This document shows, in pieces, positions 1-7,217 of a stretch of DNA of 64,000 nucleotides. Under the pieces are notes generated by a model. That model was not told where the DNA came from, ran no database searches, and saw nothing but the letters and a program-made list of their open reading frames with translations. This DNA comes from Emticicia sp. CRIBPO. Lineage in GTDB: Bacteria; Bacteroidota; Bacteroidia; Cytophagales; Spirosomataceae. The stretch covers positions 121,553 through 185,552 of the forward strand of contig NZ_JAAAKV010000012.1 of assembly GCF_009905725.1 (NCBI RefSeq), read 5' to 3'. The translations under genes and the position numbers were made by a program. Within the stretch, counting starts at the first letter, position 1; each line of letters begins with the position of its first letter.

Positions 1-387
1 GAAGAGTATAAACACGATCAGTGCAGGGCCAAAGATTTTTATGGAGTCATAAAATGAATTATGCACCAGAAAAGCTCCTTCTTTCCTGAAAATGATGATG
101 TATAAAAGCTGATATATAAATACAAAAGCAATCTGAATCTGAATTTTCAGAATGGTTTCAAACTCAATCACATTAAGGACATCCGTCAAATAAGCAAAAA
201 GCAAACAAAGGATAAGAAGGTAATCAAATTTATTCCATAGCGATGTCCTGTAAACCACGTAAAAAGTTAACAGCAAAGGAATGAAAATGAAACTAAAAAC
301 TTTGAAATAAAATTTCTCCTCGATCCAGAGGTTGTATATGCCAAAGACGCCAACTAAAATAATAAAAACCAAAAATAGTCTTCTCAT
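1..387 (-). CDS. Partial multi-pass membrane protein (C-terminus outside the window), possibly YhhN-like
   Basis: An open frame starts at an ATG whose complement lies at 385-387 and runs off the left edge, giving 129 residues (M-R-R-L-F-L-V-F). The visible part is almost entirely hydrophobic, with about four predicted transmembrane helices. After helix two, the segment FDYLLILCLLFAYLTDVL resembles FDYFILLALLFSLSGDVFL in the YhhN protein at 44735-45403, so a distant lysoplasmalogenase-like fold is possible; this is an eyeball comparison only. The gene is transcribed leftwards and is separated from the oxidoreductase gene by a hairpin at 443-495. Function is unknown. Confidence 0.55.
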   Translation of the reverse strand, partial: MRRLFLVFIILVGVFGIYNLWIEEKFYFKVFSFIFIPLLLTFYVVYRTSLWNKFDYLLILCLLFAYLTDVLNVIEFETILKIQIQIAFVFIYQLLYIIIFRKEGAFLVHNSFYDSIKIFGPALIVFILF

Positions 388-442
388 TATAATAAGCACT
401 ACAAGTAAATTATTTACTCATTCAAAGCTGACATAAGTATAT

Positions 443-495
443 AAAAAAACACCAGTCCAATGCAAACCTGACAAATATATACATCGAACTGGTGT
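443..495 (-). terminator. Probable terminator of the SUMF1-Gfo/Idh operon
   Basis: The arms ACACCAGT (449-456) and ACTGGTGT (488-495) are perfect reverse complements. On the minus strand the stem is followed by a run of seven T residues. The loop is long (31 bases), which lowers confidence, but the position just after the stop of the oxidoreductase gene fits. Confidence 0.5.
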
Positions 496-514
496 CTTTT
501 AAGAGCCAAAGGTA

Positions 515-1834
515 TTAAATCACTTTAGCTTTACCCGGAACAGGTATCGGATAGAACCCGTCTGCGTCCGGTAATGTTTTTGGAAGCGTATCCCAGGTAA
601 AGGCATCAGGCATCAGGCTGATATTAGAATTGATAGCATCATCCCATTTAAGTTTCTGACCAGAATAAGTCGCCATCCTGCCAAAGATAGATGTCATAGT
701 ACTCATAGCACCCCATTCGGCATCATTAACCGGCTTGTTGTTTACGATACAATCGAAAAGGACATCATGCTCTACCTGATAAGGGTTTTTATCTTCCGTA
801 TCTCTGTGTCTCCAGAGGCTTTTGCCCTGAAGATCGAAAATTTTTCCTTCTGTGGCCCTTCCTTTCGTTCCGATCAGATGCTCTGAAACGTCAGAAACGG
901 TACCCGGCTGGTGACGGCACTGGCTGCTTAAGATCATGCCATCATCATATTTGAACTCCACATAGTGGTGATCAAAGATCTCACCGTATTCCTTGCCTTT
1001 TCTTACTTCACGTCCACCCATACCAACAGCTTCAGTCGGGTGACCGTTTTTGAACCAGTTGACCACGTCGATATTGTGAATGTGCTGCTCACAGATATGA
1101 TCACCGCACAACCACACGAAATAATACCAGTTTCTCATCTGGTATTCCATTTCGGTCATTTGTGATTCTCTTTTCTTTACCCACACCCCGTCATTGTTCC
1201 AGTAACATCTCGCAGCCACGATGTCTCCGATCATCTTCTGGTCAATCACCCTTTTGTAGGTTTCAAGATATGAAGTCTGGTAGTGTCTCTGAAGACCTAC
1301 TACCACTTTAAGATTTTTCTTTTTAGACTCTTCAGCAGCAGCCAGTACACGACGGATACCCGGAGCATCAGTAGCAACAGGTTTTTCCATGAACACGTGC
1401 TTACCCTGTCTTACAGCCTCTTCAAAATGTATAGGTCTGAAACCCGGAGGAGTGGTCAGGATCACAACGTCTGCCAGAGCAATCGCTTTTTTATAACCGT
1501 CAAAACCTACGAATTTGTTTTCAGGAGCAACTTTTACTTTGTCTTTGATCTTCACATTTTTTTCCGAAGTCAGAGAGCTGTAGCAACCATCTATTCTGTC
1601 TTTGAAGGCATCGGCCATCGCTACCAGAACCACATTTTCTTTTACAGACAAAGCCTGGAATGCTGCACCGGTACCACGTCCGCCGCAGCCGATCAAAGCC
1701 ACTTTAATCTGGTCATTACCATCTACATAGTAAGAACCCTGAGCCTGTCCCGGAAGACCGGCCAGTGAAAGACCCCCTACCGTTGCGGCAGCTGTGGTCT
1801 TAATAAAATCTCTTCTTTTAAAATTATCAGTCAT
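515..1834 (-). CDS. Gfo/Idh/MocA family oxidoreductase, Tat-exported
   Basis: An NAD(P)-dependent sugar or inositol dehydrogenase-type protein of 439 residues. The N-terminus carries a twin-arginine signal (RRDFIK at residues 7-12, then an Ala/Gly-rich hydrophobic stretch), so it should be exported folded with its cofactor. A Rossmann motif IGCGGRG lies at about residues 48-54 and the family motif EKPVATD starts near residue 150. The substrate cannot be told from sequence. It follows the SUMF1-like gene by 48 bases on the same strand, so the two are probably co-transcribed. Bacteroidota carry many exported paralogues of this family, often linked to polysaccharide use. Confidence 0.85.
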   Translation of the reverse strand: MTDNFKRRDFIKTTAAATVGGLSLAGLPGQAQGSYYVDGNDQIKVALIGCGGRGTGAAFQALSVKENVVLVAMADAFKDRIDGCYSSLTSEKNVKIKDKVKVAPENKFVGFDGYKKAIALADVVILTTPPGFRPIHFEEAVRQGKHVFMEKPVATDAPGIRRVLAAAEESKKKNLKVVVGLQRHYQTSYLETYKRVIDQKMIGDIVAARCYWNNDGVWVKKRESQMTEMEYQMRNWYYFVWLCGDHICEQHIHNIDVVNWFKNGHPTEAVGMGGREVRKGKEYGEIFDHHYVEFKYDDGMILSSQCRHQPGTVSDVSEHLIGTKGRATEGKIFDLQGKSLWRHRDTEDKNPYQVEHDVLFDCIVNNKPVNDAEWGAMSTMTSIFGRMATYSGQKLKWDDAINSNISLMPDAFTWDTLPKTLPDADGFYPIPVPGKAKVI

Positions 1835-1882
1835 CTTTGTAAGGTTGAATTAAATTATTAGATTTATAAATTTACAATTTTT

Positions 1883-2845
1883 TTACATATCTTTTGGAGG
1901 CCGGGCAAAATATTCCTCAATTTCTTTGGCAGAAGGAGGATTCAGAGGCCTCACGATCCTGAAACCAAGGAACGGAGCATCTGTAAGCCACCAGTCAGAT
2001 TTCGGAATCTGCGGGTCCCTTTGCTTGAGTCTTATGGTCGAAGGTCTTCTTGAAGCACTTCTCAGCATTTCAGCGTCATCGTCCCAATGTCCGCCTTTAA
2101 TGGTATGAGGATACAATGTAACTGCCTTATTAGCAGGATCTTTGGCACCGTCAGTCAGCTTACCGTAAAAATCAGCCACATACTGATCTGAAGTCCATTC
2201 AGCCACATTACCATACATGTCATATAAACCCCAGGCATTCGGTTTTTTCAAACCCACTTTTTTATAAGCTCCGTCGGAATTCTCAAAAAACCAGGCATAA
2301 TCGCCCAGCTGGTCTCCGGCTTCTCCGAAATAATAAGGCGTTTTAGAACCTGCTCTGGCGGCATATTCCCACTCTGCTTCAGTTGGCAGTCTGTAGAAAT
2401 TACCGGTTTTTTCATACAGCCATTTGCAAAACTGGCGGGCTGCAAACTGCGTCACATTACAAACCGGGAAACCACCCAGCTTACCTTGTCCGAAAGACAT
2501 TTCAACATAAGGTTTGGTAGGACGGGCCACAGCATCCACTTTCGGGGCACTGATCACTTTGGTCTCGAGTTCTTTGTTTTGGAAAACAAGATAATTGTCC
2601 CAGGTAACTTCATATTTAGACATCCAGAAAGGACTGATAACCACTTTTTTCTGCGGGCCTTCATCATCTCTTCTCAAAGCTTCGGTCTCAGGACTTCCGA
2701 TTAAAAAATCTCCTCCCTGAATCGCTATCATGTCTACAGCCTGGTTGGTGTTGGGGATTTTTTCTGTATACGACGTAAAATCTTGTGGTTGAAATGAAAA
2801 AGTAATGAGCAGAACAAGAAACAATAAAACAACTGATTTGGACAT
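1883..2845 (-). CDS. SUMF1/formylglycine-generating-enzyme-like protein, apparently non-catalytic
   Basis: A 320-residue exported protein: signal peptide at residues 1-18, then a SUMF1-type fold recognised by MIAIQGGDFLIGS, the pattern MSKYEVTWDNY, RLPTEAEWEYAARAG and GLYDMYGNVAEWTSD. True formylglycine-generating enzymes use a Cys pair near the C-terminus. Here the matching segment (RSASRRPSTIRLKQRDP through FLGFRIVRP) has no cysteine, so oxidase activity is unlikely and a binding or structural role, as proposed for gliding-motility GldK-type proteins, is more plausible. It is the first gene of a two-gene unit with the Tat-exported oxidoreductase. Confidence 0.82.
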   Translation of the reverse strand: MSKSVVLLFLVLLITFSFQPQDFTSYTEKIPNTNQAVDMIAIQGGDFLIGSPETEALRRDDEGPQKKVVISPFWMSKYEVTWDNYLVFQNKELETKVISAPKVDAVARPTKPYVEMSFGQGKLGGFPVCNVTQFAARQFCKWLYEKTGNFYRLPTEAEWEYAARAGSKTPYYFGEAGDQLGDYAWFFENSDGAYKKVGLKKPNAWGLYDMYGNVAEWTSDQYVADFYGKLTDGAKDPANKAVTLYPHTIKGGHWDDDAEMLRSASRRPSTIRLKQRDPQIPKSDWWLTDAPFLGFRIVRPLNPPSAKEIEEYFARPPKDM

Positions 2846-3123
2846 TCTTTTAATTAAGTTTTAACTTTTGATACGAAAGTAATTATTTCTTTTTGAATTT
2901 CTAATACTGCTTATTAAAAAAATAATATTTCTTAAAAGAATCCGGACACAGGCCGGAACTCCGGAAGTCAGGCCTCTGGATTTAAGATTCATGCCCTCCG
3001 CTTGTAAATTCAAATACGGCAACAAAACAGCACACCGCTTACTTCCGGATCTCCTTTCCGGACAATCCCAGAAAAACAACATTTTAAACGCCGGAGAACA
3101 TATAAACTATATAACATATACGT

Positions 3124-3264
3124 TTACAATTCGTCTCTTATTTTCAAGCTCCTGTGAATGACATAAGCCTTATCATATCCCAGATTTCCCGCATTTTTTG
3201 CCGGAAGGGCCTTTATGCAACCGGTAGAAAATACAGCCGGTCCGGGATTATCTTCCGGATTCAT
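3124..3264 (-). CDS. Possible small ORF of 46 residues in the 2846-3348 intergenic region
   Basis: The 503-base gap between the SUMF1-like gene and folD holds no long gene. One ATG-initiated minus-strand frame of 46 codons has protein-like composition: it begins MNPEDNPGPAVFSTG and ends GYDKAYVIHRSLKIRDEL. The open frame continues upstream without an ATG, so this could be a genuine small protein, the tail of a decayed gene, or chance. The rest of the gap contains several CCGGA repeats and no convincing structure. Confidence 0.22.
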   Translation of the reverse strand: MNPEDNPGPAVFSTGCIKALPAKNAGNLGYDKAYVIHRSLKIRDEL

Positions 3265-3306
3265 CACTTCATCAGGCTTTTCCGGTTTTCGTATTAAGTT
3301 AATAAG

Positions 3307-3314
3307 TATCTTTG
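3307..3314 (+). promoter_or_regulatory. Probable folD promoter (-7 box)
   Basis: TATCTTTG matches the Bacteroidota primary sigma -7 consensus TAnnTTTG and lies 35 bases before the folD ATG. The upstream -33 box is only partial (TTTC at 3287-3290, spacer 16). Confidence 0.5.
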
Positions 3315-3348
3315 CGGCGATTTTTATAACAAATTATCTGATTAACGT

Positions 3349-4233
3349 ATGAATATTATTGATGGCAAGCTGATCTCCGCTCAGGTAAAAGAAGAGTTAA
3401 GAGAAAAAGTAGAAGATATAAAACTCAAAGGAGGCAAGATCCCCCACCTGGCCGCAGTACTGATTGGTGACAACGGAGCCAGCGAAACCTACGTATCCAG
3501 CAAGATAAAATCCTGCGAGCAGATCGGCTTTAAATCGACCCTGGTCAGAAGAGATGCCACCACCAGCGAAGCTGAAGTGCTTGAGATCATCGGACAGCTC
3601 AACCAGGATGAAGACGTGGACGGCTTTATTGTGCAGCTTCCGCTCCCTGACCATATCAACGTTGATAAAATCATCGAGGCTATAGATCCTAAAAAAGATG
3701 TGGACGGATTCCATCCCATCAATATCGGCCGTATGGCCAAAGGACTGCCTTCTTATATTTCGGCGACCCCTTTCGGCGTATTGGAGCTGATCAAAAGATA
3801 TAATATTGAAACGGCAGGTAAACACTGCGTGGTAGTGGGCCGCAGCCAGATCGTGGGTCTACCGATGAGTATCCTGATGCAGAGAAATACGTATCCGGGC
3901 AACTGCACCGTAACCCTGGTTCACAGCCGTACCCAAAACCTTCCTGAAATCTGCCGTCAGGCCGACATACTGGTGGCCGCCCTTGGAAAACCTGAATTCA
4001 TTACAGCCGAAATGGTCAAGGAAGGTGCGGTGGTGATTGACGTCGGTCTTACCAGGGTCGTTGACGCTTCTAAAAAGAGTGGCTTTGCTTTGAAAGGCGA
4101 CGTTAAGTTTGACGAAGTGGCTCCGAAAACGAGTTATATTACTCCCGTGCCGGGCGGTGTAGGATTGATGACCGTAGCTGCTCTGATGCACAATACCCTG
4201 CTGGCTTCACAGGGTTTGGTGTATGGCAAATAA
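3349..4233 (+). CDS. folD: Bifunctional methylenetetrahydrofolate dehydrogenase/cyclohydrolase FolD
   Basis: Interconverts 5,10-methylene-, 5,10-methenyl- and 10-formyl-tetrahydrofolate with NADP, feeding purine, formyl-Met-tRNA and one-carbon metabolism in the cytosol. At 294 residues it has the family's normal length. The active-site pattern YVSSKIK places the catalytic lysine at about residue 52. The signatures [11 protein letters not shown] and [11 protein letters not shown], the Rossmann segment [12 protein letters not shown] and the C-terminal [10 protein letters not shown] are all present. The start is the first ATG after a TATCTTTG promoter. The gene is monocistronic and converges on the crotonase gene across a perfect palindrome. 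Confidence 0.97.
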   Translation: MNIIDGKLISAQVKEELREKVEDIKLKGGKIPHLAAVLIGDNGASETYVSSKIKSCEQIGFKSTLVRRDATTSEAEVLEIIGQLNQDEDVDGFIVQLPLPDHINVDKIIEAIDPKKDVDGFHPINIGRMAKGLPSYISATPFGVLELIKRYNIETAGKHCVVVGRSQIVGLPMSILMQRNTYPGNCTVTLVHSRTQNLPEICRQADILVAALGKPEFITAEMVKEGAVVIDVGLTRVVDASKKSGFALKGDVKFDEVAPKTSYITPVPGGVGLMTVAALMHNTLLASQGLVYGK

Positions 4234-4246
4234 CGTAATAAAAAAA

Positions 4247-4274
4247 GTAGAGACGTTGCATGCAACGTCTCTAC
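4247..4274. repeat. Perfect 28-bp palindrome between convergent genes (terminator or dispersed repeat)
   Basis: The arms GTAGAGACGTTGCA (4247-4260) and TGCAACGTCTCTAC (4261-4274) are exact reverse complements with no spacer, preceded by seven A residues. It lies 13 bases after the folD stop and 18 bases before the crotonase stop, the place for a bidirectional terminator. From memory, unverified, similar GAGACGTTGCATGCAACGTCTC palindromes recur in other bacterial genomes, which would make it a mobile or amplified palindromic element. Confidence 0.8.
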
Positions 4275-4292
4275 GAAATATCATGGCATAGC

Positions 4293-5105
4293 TTATTTAT
4301 TCTTCCATACAGGTTTACTTTTTGACTTAAAAGCTTCATAGCCTGCACGGGCATCTTCTGATGACCTGATTTCTTCCAGTTTTGTTTTAAGGTATTTCTG
4401 GTGCCCTGCCTCCGGCAATGAGCCCAGAGTTTTCAATGCTTCTATTCCCTTTTTTATCGCAAAGGGGGCGTTGTCAGAAATTTGTTCAGCCAATTGCCTG
4501 GTGAGCATTTCAGGATCTTCCGTCAGATGGGTGATCAGTCCCATTTCCAGGGCATCAATGGCCGAATAGGTGTTACCAAGGATACACATTTCCAGCAGTT
4601 TCCGTTGGCTCATGGATTTGGACAAGGTAGCCATGACCTGCATCGGAAAAAGGCCTCTTTTTACCTCCGGCAAGCTGAAACTTGCTTCAGGACCTGCCAC
4701 CACGAAAGTACATTCACCTATGATGAGAAAACCACCGGCTATCACCGGACCCTTTACCAGGGCTATGGAAGGTTTATCAAGCTGCGACACCGCTTCTGCC
4801 AAAGGAATATCCGATACCGGGACAAGGGGATTTCCAGCCTCCGTCTCCGGATTATTGAATACATTCAGGTCCATTCCGGCACAAAACACCGGGCCCTCCG
4901 CTTCGATCACCACTACCCTTACCTCAGGCGACTCATTGGCTTTTTTGAAAGCAAATGCCATTTCAGATACCATCACAGGCGTAAATGCATTTCTTTTTCC
5001 AGGCCTGGCCAGGGTCAGGTAAAAAACATGTTCTTCCTGTCTTACTTTGATGTAAATAAAAGGCACTTCAAATACGGACGCACTGTTGTCTGACATAGTT
5101 TTCAA
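4293..5105 (-). CDS. Enoyl-CoA hydratase/isomerase family protein (possible methylglutaconyl-CoA hydratase)
   Basis: A 270-residue crotonase-fold protein. Oxyanion-hole segments are visible as PVFCAGMDLN and KGPVIAGGF. By context it would hydrate 3-methylglutaconyl-CoA to HMG-CoA in leucine breakdown, the step just before the lyase encoded by the overlapping gene. Of the two glutamates used by typical hydratases, the second is present in FSLPEVKRGLFP but the first appears to be leucine (AGGFLII where hydratases have GGxxEL), so isomerase-like or altered chemistry is possible. Its start overlaps the lyase stop by four bases (ATGA type), so translation is probably coupled. It is the last gene of the minus-strand operon. 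Confidence 0.85.
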   Translation of the reverse strand: MKTMSDNSASVFEVPFIYIKVRQEEHVFYLTLARPGKRNAFTPVMVSEMAFAFKKANESPEVRVVVIEAEGPVFCAGMDLNVFNNPETEAGNPLVPVSDIPLAEAVSQLDKPSIALVKGPVIAGGFLIIGECTFVVAGPEASFSLPEVKRGLFPMQVMATLSKSMSQRKLLEMCILGNTYSAIDALEMGLITHLTEDPEMLTRQLAEQISDNAPFAIKKGIEALKTLGSLPEAGHQKYLKTKLEEIRSSEDARAGYEAFKSKSKPVWKNK

Positions 5106-5935
5106 TAAATCATTTCTGTGAAAGCCAGTTTCAGGGCTTCAATCTGATCATGGGATGCTAAATTAAAGAATTGCAGCATATTTTCTGTGGGCATATTCCC
5201 CACAAGTTTGTCGTCGGCCATCGGACATCCTCCGTAACCGAGAATAGCCCCGTCAAAACGCCGGCAACCCGCTTCATCAGCTGCCGTAATTTTAGACTCC
5301 CAGCTACCTGGCCGGGTATGCAGATGCACCCCGATTTCAAGGTCAGGATAAACGGGAATCAGGTTTTGAAGCAGGTAGGTAATGATTTTCGGCTCTGCCA
5401 CACCGATGGTATCCGAAAGAGAAAAGATTTTAATACCCAGCTGCTTCAGGCGGTCAATCCACTCCAGCACCACCTCCGCAGACCAGGGGTCACCGTAAGG
5501 ATTCCCAAAGCCCATGGATATATAAATGACGAGTTGCTTGGCTGATTTTTCACACAATTCCTGCATGAACTTCACCCTGTCAAGCGACTCTGCAATAGTG
5601 GCCTTCGTATTTCTCAGCTGAAAAGTCTCCGAGACAGAAAAAGGGTACCCGAGATAAGTAATACCCTCAAAAGCAGCGGCTTCTTCAGCCCCCCGCTCAT
5701 TGGCAATGATGGCCAGCAGTTTTGTTCTGGTCCCGCCCAGGTCCAACCCCCTGATCACCTCAGCGGTATCAGCCATCTGGGGAATCACTTTGGCAGAAAC
5801 AAAACTCCCGAAATCGATCGTATCAAAAATCCCGGAATGCAACAGTGTATTGATATATCTGATCTTTGCCTGGGTTGGAACAAACCGCTCCAATCCCTGG
5901 ATCGCATCTCTGGGGCATTCAATAATTTTAAGCAT
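5102..5935 (-). CDS. Hydroxymethylglutaryl-CoA lyase
   Basis: Cleaves HMG-CoA to acetyl-CoA and acetoacetate, the last step of leucine catabolism. The 277-residue TIM-barrel protein keeps the family's key residues: the Arg-Asp pair in ECPRDAIQG near the N-terminus, the metal-binding HxH in IGVHLHTRPGSW, and the catalytic Cys loop GYGGCPMADDKLVGNMPTE with its conserved Asn. Another early motif, FGSFVSAKVIPQMAD, is also typical. It sits between an acyl-CoA dehydrogenase (3-base gap) and a crotonase (4-base overlap). The family (MvaB/LiuE/YngG) is clear; the gene symbol varies between genomes, so none is given. Confidence 0.93.
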   Translation of the reverse strand: MLKIIECPRDAIQGLERFVPTQAKIRYINTLLHSGIFDTIDFGSFVSAKVIPQMADTAEVIRGLDLGGTRTKLLAIIANERGAEEAAAFEGITYLGYPFSVSETFQLRNTKATIAESLDRVKFMQELCEKSAKQLVIYISMGFGNPYGDPWSAEVVLEWIDRLKQLGIKIFSLSDTIGVAEPKIITYLLQNLIPVYPDLEIGVHLHTRPGSWESKITAADEAGCRRFDGAILGYGGCPMADDKLVGNMPTENMLQFFNLASHDQIEALKLAFTEMIY

Positions 5936-5938
5936 CTC

Positions 5939-7081
5939 TTATTTACTGATCTCTCTCGCAATAACCATTCTCTGGATATTGCTGGTTCCTTCACCGATCG
6001 TACACAACTTGGCGTCCCTAAAAAATTTCTCTGCCGGGAAATCCTTCGTAAAGCCGTATCCTCCCAGGATCTGAACAGCTTCGTTGGAAACCTTAACTGC
6101 CGCCTCAGACGCAAAAAGCTTGGCCATGGCCGATATTTTGGTCACTTTGCCTCCGCTGTTCTTTATTTCTCCGGCTTTTCTGATCAGCAGTTCAGAAGCT
6201 TCGACATCAGTAGCCATTTCGGCCAGTTTGAAACTTACCCCCTGAAAATTGAAGATCTCCGTTCCGAATTGTTTTCTTTCCAAAGCATATTTAAGGGCAC
6301 ATTCATACGCTCCGCGGGCAATCCCGAGCGAAAGTGCCGCAATGGAGATCCTCCCGCCGTCGAGCAACTTAAGCGACTGAACAAAGCCATCGCCCACTTC
6401 TCCGACCACCTGGTCCTTGTGCACCCGGCAGCCGTCAAAAAACAGGCAGGCCGTTTCAGAAGCCCGCATACCTAATTTATTCTCTTTTTTACCTGAAGAA
6501 AACCCCGGCGTACCTTTTTCAATGATAAAAGCCGTCATACCGTGTTTGTCTCCTTTCGGCCCTGTTCTGGCAATGACCACCGCCACCTGGCTACTGATGG
6601 CATGGGTAATGAAATTTTTGGACCCGTTGATCACAAAGTAATCACCATCTTCCACTGCCGTCGTTTCCATACCTCCCGCATCAGAACCCGTCGTGGCTTC
6701 TGTAAGCCCCCAGGCTCCTATCCACTCCCCTGAAGCCAGTTTCGGCAGGTAGTGCATTTTCTGGTCTTCATTAGCAAAACTGAGTATATGATTGGTGCAT
6801 AATGAGTTGTGAGCTGCAACAGACAAACCGATAGAACCGCAGACCTTAGAGATTTCATCCAGGATCGTGATATATTCCTGATAACCCAGCCCGCTTCCTC
6901 CGTAAATTTCAGGAACAAGAATCCCCATAAATCCATGTTCTCCCAGCTTCCTGAACAAATCAACAGGAAAAACCTGCTGCTCGTCCCATTCCATCACATG
7001 GGGAAGAATGTGTGTTTGTGCAAATTCCGCTGCACTTGCCTTGATCATCGACAATTGTTCTTCCATTTCAATTTGTTCCAT
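5939..7081 (-). CDS. Acyl-CoA dehydrogenase, SCAD/MCAD-type by catalytic residue
   Basis: A FAD-dependent alpha,beta-dehydrogenase of 380 residues, the usual family length. Visible motifs are WGLTEATTGSDAGGM (FAD/substrate loop), RKQFG and the C-terminal GEGTSNIQRMVIAREI. The catalytic glutamate sits in this last motif, as in short- and medium-chain enzymes. Isovaleryl-CoA dehydrogenases instead use a Glu in helix G, where this protein has Gly-Gly (LDGGRISIAAL). Context (HMG-CoA lyase, crotonase, MCC beta) suggests branched-chain acyl-CoA, but the residue pattern points to a butyryl-CoA-like enzyme. It is the first gene of the minus operon, divergent from the carboxylase gene. Confidence 0.9.
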   Translation of the reverse strand: MEQIEMEEQLSMIKASAAEFAQTHILPHVMEWDEQQVFPVDLFRKLGEHGFMGILVPEIYGGSGLGYQEYITILDEISKVCGSIGLSVAAHNSLCTNHILSFANEDQKMHYLPKLASGEWIGAWGLTEATTGSDAGGMETTAVEDGDYFVINGSKNFITHAISSQVAVVIARTGPKGDKHGMTAFIIEKGTPGFSSGKKENKLGMRASETACLFFDGCRVHKDQVVGEVGDGFVQSLKLLDGGRISIAALSLGIARGAYECALKYALERKQFGTEIFNFQGVSFKLAEMATDVEASELLIRKAGEIKNSGGKVTKISAMAKLFASEAAVKVSNEAVQILGGYGFTKDFPAEKFFRDAKLCTIGEGTSNIQRMVIAREISK

Positions 7082-7107
7082 TGTGTTGTAGCTTTTTTGA
7101 TTAAATT

Positions 7108-7130
7108 GTCATACTAAATATTAATATGAC
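7108..7130. promoter_or_regulatory. Candidate operator palindrome between divergent acyl-CoA operons
   Basis: GTCATA (7108-7113) and TATGAC (7125-7130) are reverse complements around an AT-rich 11-base centre. It lies in the 136-base divergent region, 27 bases before the dehydrogenase start on one side and about a dozen bases before a TATCTTTG box facing the carboxylase gene on the other. The position suits a repressor of both operons; no regulator gene is adjacent. Confidence 0.5.
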
Positions 7131-7142
7131 AACAAATATAAA

Positions 7143-7150
7143 TATCTTTG
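7143..7150 (+). promoter_or_regulatory. Probable promoter (-7 box) of the carboxylase beta gene
   Basis: TATCTTTG matches TAnnTTTG, 67 bases before the ATG at 7218. No clear TTG is seen at the expected upstream distance. On the other strand, TATATTTG (complement at 7133-7140) could serve the dehydrogenase operon. Confidence 0.42.
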
Positions 7151-7217
7151 TGCACATTTATCCTTTTTCTAAGAAAAAATATCACATATTTGCTAATAAA
7201 CAAAGTTAAATACACAA

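Noticed and set aside
2861..3082. 73-residue minus-strand ORF upstream of the SUMF1-like gene
   Set aside because: No coherent signal peptide or domain and it includes the promoter region of the SUMF1-like gene; judged non-coding.
5837..6475. 212-residue plus-strand ORF across the lyase and acyl-CoA dehydrogenase genes
   Set aside because: It is antisense to two well-recognised enzymes and crosses their junction.
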